A DNA stretch of 64,000 bases. Source: Gordionus sp. m RMFG-2023 (lineage: Eukaryota; Nematomorpha; Gordioida; Chordodea; Parachordodidae). Made by a program: the position numbers and the translations under genes. The notes under the pieces are model-generated. The model searched no databases, was not told the origin of the DNA, and was given only the letters and a program-made list of their open reading frames with translations. This document shows positions 51,901 to 60,900 of the stretch, one piece after another; within the stretch, counting starts at the first letter, position 1, and every line of letters starts with the position of its first letter. Location: NCBI RefSeq assembly GCF_954871325.1, contig NC_088775.1, positions 8,719,561 through 8,783,560 on the forward strand, given 5' to 3'.

Positions 51901-54900
51901 TTTGCCTTTATAGAGTTAAGAAGAACTAAGAAATATTTTATTATAATTTAAAAATTTATGGTGAAAGAAGATAGGAAAATAACATTTTTTTCAAAAGAAT
52001 TAATACTTATTTTAAGCAATTTAAAAAAATAATAATAATAAGTTTTCAAAATGAATCCTCTATTACTTTTGTGAACTTCTATGTTTTGGGGGGCTTTGGT
52101 AATGTTGTTGGTAGCTACAGAGAACAATTTCTTGACAACTAAAGATTTTATTTTAGATACGATAATGATTTATAAATTTAAAAAAATAGAAATTATCAAA
52201 ACTAAGATTCATTTTTTTTTACCTTAGCAAAAAATTTCAATTTTAAATTACAATTACTTATTTTTTTAAATTTAGTATTCTCATTAGAGTCCTGTAAAGC
52301 AATTTTTCGCGGCCCGATCCTGCCCCAAACTTAAAAAATTGTGCCCGAACTCGACCCGAGCTTTAGTAATTTTTTTCAGCCAAACCAGAACCCGATAAAA
52401 AAATCTTTGGTGATGTGTATTTATTTCACATATTACCACCTTAAATAAAAGTATATTAATCTTTAATTTTATAAAATATATAAAATTTGAGTATCAAATG
52501 AAAAATATTTCATAACTGTTATATAATAGATTAATATTCTAGATTTTATATTTGCTCAATGCAAAATATAATATATATATTTTATTTATAACTTGATAGA
52601 ATCTCATGAGTATATAAGTAATAGAATTTTAACTTACAAATCACAATCACAGGAAATTGTTAATTTGGGAAAAGGAAATTACGTAAATGAATGAGTGAAA
52701 TGTGCTAGATGAAAAAATGGAAGGTGATTCTGATTGACATTTTGATGAAACAATATAATTACTGAGGATATTTTTAATTCTCGGGCCTCGGGTCGGGTGT
52801 CTCTTACAGTGACTTGAGACCGAGAAAAAAGTTTTTAATGTCCGAGCCCGAGATACGAGTCAGGCTTCGGAAGGCTCTAACTCTCATGATGTCTATTGGA
52901 CCTTAAGAATGTTAAAACAAATATCGCGTATAAAACGTTTTTTAAAAAAATTCGATCCCAATTATTCAATCGCTTCGTTTGATTATTGGCGGAAATTTGA
53001 AATTTATAAAGATAGGTTACTATACACATACGGGAGTAAATTTTTTGAAAATAAGATTTTATTCAAATTTAAAAATCGCCCCTCAGGGTATGATTTCAAA
53101 TTGTGAGATTCGGAATCCACGAGGATTCCAGGTAAAACAATCGCTCTTACAAATCTAACCTTTTCGTTTTGTTGTGTCTTATTTTTTTAAAAAATGCCAA
53201 TTTTATTGAGAAAGAATGAACACTTATGCTTAATTTTGTAAGCACTAAGGCTGTGTTCTGAGTTGACTCAATTTGGATACTTAATTACTTTTTAGCATAA
53301 GCTAAAAAGTTATTGAGCTAGTTCACCCTATGTTGGTTTGTTTTAAAATTTGTGGCAATATTATTTTTTGTATTTTATTCATATTTTTTTTTTGTTTTTT
53401 TGCATTTTTTGGTTGATGTTTATGTTTATTTATTGATTTTTGGGAAAAATATTTTCTTTTGTTTTTATTTAGTCGATACTAAATAGCAGGCCTTTAAGTA
53501 AGTCGAGCCAGGAGACGGTCTAAAGACTGGTTACAAATAAAGTATCTTGATACATTAAATTGGAAGCGAAAACAAAAAAAATTCATGTTTTGGACATGGT
53601 TTCAAATATATTTTTATAATTTATATAATTTTTGATAAAATTCTAATTATATTGGTGGTATAATTTTGTAAGGTAATAAATTAATAAAGAAAATTTCAAT
53701 GATATTGTAAAAATAATGGAAGAGAAAGAAATATATAATTCTTGTGATATAAAAATATTAAATAAATATATTACCTTTAATCTTACCCGAGGAATTATTT
53801 TTAGCAATAACATTAACGTTGACGCGATTAGGAGCTGAGCTCGATATTTTTTTAACAATCTTTTCAGGTAACCTTTCAGATATATTTCGCAGAATATCAA
53901 CTGCGAATGTCCTACTTTTAAGGGATTTATTTGTAGATTTATTAATCTTGACAGATGTATTGCGATCTTGTATTTGTTTTTTTTGGCAAATTTGTATTAT
54001 TAATTTATTTATTCGAAAATTAAATTTTATATTGGAAGAAAGTGTAATATTTATAGGTAGCAATTTTATTTCTTTAAAGTTCTTTATATACTATATAATT
54101 ATTAATATTTTTTAAATAGCTCATTATCTAATATATATTTTTTTTATTTAAAAAGTTGAATAAATATATTATTTAAAAAAAAATATTATTAAAAGGGTAT
54201 ATCCCCGAAGATTAAATAGTTAAAACACAATATCTTAGTGTGAGATAAACATATTATATCTTATGAATGAATAATATTTTTAAAATTTTAATACTTTGCA
54301 TTGCCTTGACTGAGCCATTTTTTTCGAGTAATCTGGGTAAAGCTTTAACCTCAAAACTTCTATCAGGAACAAAAGTTCGATTTGCTATCAAATTTCTTTG
54401 TTTTACTCGTTTCTCTATAGCTTTAACCGTGATCAATAGTCGGGGTGAAGTATGAGAGCCGTGTTTAGACACGTTAAATTTTCTAGGAATAGTTAATTTC
54501 TTGACCATCAAAGAATCTGGATCTTTAGATTTTAATGTGCGGATATTCTTAACGTCTTTCTTCAAGATTGTACTAATGACTGGTCTTTGGAGGTAAGAAA
54601 CAGCGGGACTATCTTTGCCTGCTCTAAATTTTTTAGGAATTACTACTTTCTTGAGCATCAAGGGATTCAAATTTATTGATTGTGACGTGCGCACCTTTTT
54701 CGCATCCTTCAAAACTGTAATTATTATGGGTCTCTTGAGGGTAGCAAGTGAGTTGCTGTGTTTACTTTTAGTCACGTTAAAAATTTTAGGAGCTACTAAT
54801 TTCTTGAGCATCAAATGTTTTGGATTTTTACTTGCTTTGGATGTACGAGTTCTTTCTCGGAAATAATTTTTAACACCAACTTTGTTTTTACCGCCGATCG

Positions 54901-57900
54901 TCTTTTTATCTGAGCCATCCTTTTTGTTAACCTTCACTAGGTGTTTGGATTTGGTCCTAGGGGCTTTTCCTTTTAGCATCTTAATATCCCTGTTATCCTT
55001 TCTGACCATTATGAATGGAAGGATGGTTGACAAAGTTTTCCCACGTTTAGTGGGGATTGATATCCGTTTGGAAGTTGTGAAGGGAGTTGTACTGATTCTC
55101 CAATTTTCTTTGATAAGTTTTTCTGTTGAATTAGAATAATAAATTAAAATTTTTTTATAATTACGTTGTGTAAATATGCTGTATAAACTATGGACTTAAT
55201 ATTATCATAAGCAGATTACATACCTTTTCTTTTTTTAAAGGTGATCCTATTCATATTAATTTAATCAAAATATCGACGAAAAAACGCCATCTAGTGAACT
55301 TTATTTTGTTAAGTTTTATAAGTGAAATACATTATATCTAATACATATCTCTACACGAATCACTTAAAAATTTTTCTCATTAAATTTCAAAAATAGGATT
55401 TTAAGAAACCTTACGCATAAAATATTATAAACGATAAGTAATATTTTAATGTTAATTTAGGTAAACACATCATTTACTTTTTTTTGACTTGTTTTAAAAC
55501 AACCTATGGACCTAATATAGCAATAAATATTTTAAAAAAGCAAAAAAAAACTTTTGTGAATCTTATTTGTCCTAATATCTTCCTTTTTGAATTCCTGATG
55601 GTTGTGAATTCGAGATAAAGTTTTATTCTCAAATTTGTTAACGATGCGTGGTATGTTCACTATTATTTTCGTAATGTTTCGGTAACGGTCGTCGGTCTTG
55701 GCTGCAAACGATATATTGCTTGATTTGGAATTTTGCCTTTCGAAGGATATTATGACGGTTTGTTTACGAACTAGTGGTAATTTTTAAATTTTTAAAAGTT
55801 TGGAAATTCTATACATCTCAATCCATACGTTTAAACAAAGCTTAAAATCGCGCTATTTTATTCGCCAAAAGGTTTAAAAAAACATGTAAATAGTAAGTAG
55901 CAAAGGTCACGGAGGGGTTTGGTTACGGAAAAGAGACTATTATACACGGACCGGACCGTAACATGGTCCTCAAATAAAAGACCGGTCCAGACCGTTGTTG
56001 TAAATAAAAAACGGTAAAGCAAACATTTTTGTTTCGAAAAAAATTAGTTGGAATCAAATTGCGCCATTTTAATTGCTTGCTGGAACGTAGCCATAGAGTT
56101 ATTTTGAAATTAATAAAATGAATCAAAATTTATATTTTTTTTAAAATATAAGATCTAAATATTTACCTGGTTTTAATAGAAGGGGGTTATTTTTAGCAAG
56201 AGACGCTTTTCTCTTTGAAGCCTTTGGGACGGAGCTCCTCGATTTAGAAACATTTGATAACGCTTTTACAAGCTTCGTATCTACGAGTGGTTTTTCTTTG
56301 TATATTAAGAATATTGGAAGAAATCGAATGAAATATTTAGTTCTTTATTATCAATGTTGTTAAATGTTTAACCCACACATAAGTTATTTAAAAAAATATC
56401 AAATTTTACGCTTCCTTCATAAATTTCCAAGGAGGATCAAAATGAGAGAGGGAGAGGAATTTAGATATTACAAAAACAAAGATGTGGTATCGAACCGGAA
56501 ATGACAGTCCTTTAAACCCGTTCCGTTTCGTTCAGTTAATTTTTTTTATAACGGATTAGTATTATAAAAAATAAGGTTATTCTCATATCTTTTCTCAACT
56601 TGGTTTAAGAGCTAGAAGTTTATTTATTTTTTTAAAGTTTTTGAAATTCTATGCATTAACGCACGTCTTACCCCTCATTCATAGTTAGAGCGAATTTCAA
56701 CATAAAAACATGCAATGTATAGCAACTGGCAGAGCAAACATTTTCGCTCGAAATAAACTTGCGAGGTTTTAATTTCTTGCTTGAGCGTAGACATAGAATC
56801 AATTTAAAAGTAATTTTTACTTAAAAATGACTCAACTTCATATTATATTTATCTTAAATTAAATCTAAGTATCTACTTGGCTTTATTAAAAATATGTTCA
56901 TAAGGGATTCTGGTTTAGCTAAAGATACTTTCCTCATTGAAGCTTCTGAAATGGAGCTACCGGATTTGGAAATATTTGATAACGCTTTCATATGACTCCT
57001 ATCTATTTGTGGTTTATCTTTGTATGTTAAGAATATAGTAAAGAAATCGAATGAGATATTCAGTTTTTATCATCAATTTTGTTAAATGTTTAACAAAACA
57101 CTAGTTTAGAAAAAACATCAAATTTAACGCTTTCGATTTCAAAAGTCGAAATGAGATGGAAGGGGGATAATTTTGATAATACAAACAGGGTGTGAATTAG
57201 AGCGGTTCCGTTTATTGTTTAATTTTTTTTTTAATTTGTAATTAAGAAAACTTTAGTATAAAAAAAATAAAGTTAGTTTTCATGTTTTCTCTTAACTTGG
57301 GCACATATTAGTTTTTAATATTTTCTATATTACAATCTCTAAACCTGCCAAAATAAAGGTTTCAACAGAAATCGAAGAAATTTCAGCGGTTAGTGTTATT
57401 AAACAGCTCAATTTAAACCGATTTTTAAACACGGTTAATTCAATATTTTAGCCAGAAACAATTTAACTAAGTCACGAGATTTCTCTAATCGATGTCCAAA
57501 CCTTTGTGCCGACTATGAGCAAATTCTTGAGACTTGTATCTATTTGTTTGGATAAAATATTGAGTTAGACATTTTTAAAATCAGCACAAATTGAGCCGTT
57601 TAACTACGCTAACTGGGTTCTAAATTACATTTAATATCAAGTAGATGGCTATTGTTCGTAATTTGAATGGTAATAAATTAAATGGGTTATTAACAGCTGA
57701 CTTTTAATTTTGCATACATTTAAATATTTAGCCTAATAATTGTATTTTTAAAGTTACTTTGAGATAATAAAACTTTGCCCTTCCTATCATCGTGGAGATT
57801 ACTAGTTTTATGAATAGAATCTTTTGTTTTGGATACCCTATTAGAACTCACGGCAGAAGATTTGTTATATGTGATTAATAATCTTTTCTCAAAGATCGGG

Positions 57901-60900
57901 ATGGTGCTTTTAGCTTTTGTTGATAATACGACCAATTTCTTAGGGGGGATTAATTTTTTGGCTAATATAGGAGAGATGGAATCTGTTGTATTCAATATAG
58001 ATGAAGATATCTTTTGCTTACCTTGGATGAATATTTATTTTATTATTAATTATCACATATATATGTTATATATCAGAGATGTATCAGTTTCATTTTGCCG
58101 AGAACGATACACTGACCCAACCCGATATCAATACCGACCGATACCGTGACTATCTGACGACACCGGACATCATAATTAGATGCAATGGACTGGTATTTAG
58201 GGTTAGGTTAAACACCCCCCCCCCCCCCCGTGGAAGATCTTTAATCACAATATTGTGGCAACTTCACTTATAAAATAAAATATTTTCAAATAAAATCCTG
58301 ATTATATTTTACAAATTTATTTTTCATTTAAATAAATAATGAAACCAGTAATTTTAAATTTGATGTTAGGCTTCTTGGCAGGTTGAATTTTAGCTTTCGG
58401 AACGGAAACTCTTCTAAGAGCAGTGACTTTGTTAGAAAGAATCGCTTTCGAACTAATATTTGGCTTGATTCTCTTAGCCTTTGGGTCAACTATTATAATT
58501 TTGTAATTGTTTGAATAATGATTTCAGAAACAGAATTAGAAAAAAGAAAAGAAAATAAAAAAGGAAGAAAAGAACTAATGCACAAGGAGTATTTTTTTTT
58601 ACCTAATAACTTCTGATCGCTAGCCACTAAAATCTTGTTAGAGATGGGGGTTCTAGTGAAAGTTATAATCTCTAATATGGTTGAGGGTTGAAAAGTAGTG
58701 AGCCCTTTTCCTAATACAATATAATAAAATATATAACTATCTTGAAAAAAAGTGAGATTTAAGAAAATGAAATTAGGTAAAATAGATTTTAAAGAAACAA
58801 TATTTTTAAATTTGATTAATTTTAAAAAATAATTGTTAATAATTACGGGTGCAATTGACTTTTCCATCTCCAAAGTATCCCTCTAAGCAAATGCACTGAA
58901 ATGACCCTTTGGTGTTGGAGCATCTCGCATTTTCATGACAATTATTTAGTTCCTCAGAAAAGCATTCATTTACATCTAAACATGAGACGGTATAATTTCC
59001 AAGAGTTTCTGTTTGACTGCTGTTTTCAATTCTCGGAGAAAATCCATTCTTGCAAACGCATTTGAATGAACCAACTAAATTGAATAAAGTTAAATCTTCC
59101 TAGTTAAGAGGGTAATTCAAAAGTACTCAGACCCTTCGATGAAAATAGAGCTTGGTATATTATATAATTATATCGATCTAAACCTTAACTAATTTGAAAT
59201 AATATTAAATCAAAACGATTAATTATATCCAAAATCAACCAAATATTTTACCAGTGTCGACGCATCTCGATGTGGTAGGATCGCAATTGTTATTCCCATT
59301 TAGACATTCATCGATATTCGAACATTCTTCGGGGGAATGTTGGTTTGTAGCTATAGCCGTATTTTGATCATTGGAGACTATGCTATTATCAATTACATCT
59401 TTAGTACGGTTGAAGTAGGCAAACCCGGGCAAACATTGACAAACGAATGAGCCTACAAGATTAACACAGAATGAGTTTCGACCGCAGATGGAGCTACCAA
59501 AGAAAAATATATTGGCTTGATGACATTCGTTCACGTCCGTACATACCATCCCATTTCCTTCATAACCATGATTACATTCACATATAAAAGACCCGAACGT
59601 GTTAGTACATTTAGCCAAGTCAGGGTGGCACCTTTGGTTAGCCGGATATTTTAAGGCGCTCCAGGAAGAAGACTTTTGAACAGCGGATTGCACTAAGTTG
59701 TCATTTACGGAGGAAAATATTCCTTGGGTAAAATTACCTGTAAAAGAATTTGGAGAATTTTTAAACAAACTGCATTCGTCTATATCTACACATTGAGTTG
59801 CAGATACTGGAGAGGATCTCATTTTATGCACATGCGCTTTTGAAACATTCATGAAACTAATAGTGATCAGTTGTTCCGTATTTTCAACTAAATTTGTTGT
59901 TGAAGATACTAGGTCCTTCATTCCTTGACCTACTTTTAATGCCGTTTCATTTGAATTACTCATGGTGTGCTGATTTTCTGAGTCTTCCTGTTTATTCTCG
60001 AATCCAGTCTTGCACTCGCATCTGTAAGAACCTTCTGTATTGATGCAAAGGCTTGTCTTTGAATCGCAATTGACCCAATCACCATTTGTTTCGCATTCAT
60101 TTATATCTACGCAATTTGTCCCATTTCCCACGCTATGGTAGCCTTCTAAACATTGACAGGCAAAGCTACCATTATAATTTATGCATATCGTGTTTTTTAA
60201 AGAGAAGCAGGGGTTAGGTATGCTTACACATTCATCTATATCTTGGCATATGATTGCATCAGTTTTGTTTTTCATGGCCGGAAGAATAGTTTCGACATAT
60301 CCTTCTGAGCACACGCATTTGAAGGATCCAAACGTATTTTGACAAACGTGGTCTTTACTAGGGCAAGGACCGGATATATTTCCTCTACATTCATTAATAT
60401 CTTCGCATGTACCTTCTGGGGTGGATGCCGCAAATGTCAACTTGGAAACTGAAACATGAGATAAAAGCTTCTTGGACTTAAATACCATTCCCTTAGCGCA
60501 TACGCATTCAAAACCACCTTCCGTATTATTACATACTGAACCTGGTATTCGCGTTATACAATCGTTTAGAATCGAATTGTTTACTGAGCATTCATTGATA
60601 TCTACACAGGCGTTAATAGTATGATTCATAGATATATTAGAATTTTGTTTCTTGGTAACTGTTAGATTAAAGCCAGTAGGGCATATACAATCATACGATC
60701 CTAATGTGTTGAGACATATTGAATTTGACACTTCAAAGCATGGTGGTTCAGATGCCTCATTTAAATTATTTACTTCGCATTCATCGATATCCTCACATGT
60801 CAGCAAGTTAGATTTATTTTGATTAGAATTCTTTTCTTTAAATCCGTTAGGGCATATGCATTTATATCCACCTTGTGAGTTAATGCAGATGGGATCAACT

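Noticed and set aside
52909-53106. Plus-strand 65-codon ORF (MLKQISRIKRFLKKF...)
   Set aside because: No family, no splice partner, and it lies in a putative intron; composition is only slightly better than background. Left out for lack of support.
55198-55250. Possible 23-bp exon (GATCACCTTTAAAAAAAGAAAAG)-like site between linker exons
   Set aside because: Good GTATGT donor, but the length breaks the phase 1-1 rule, so it is not supported.
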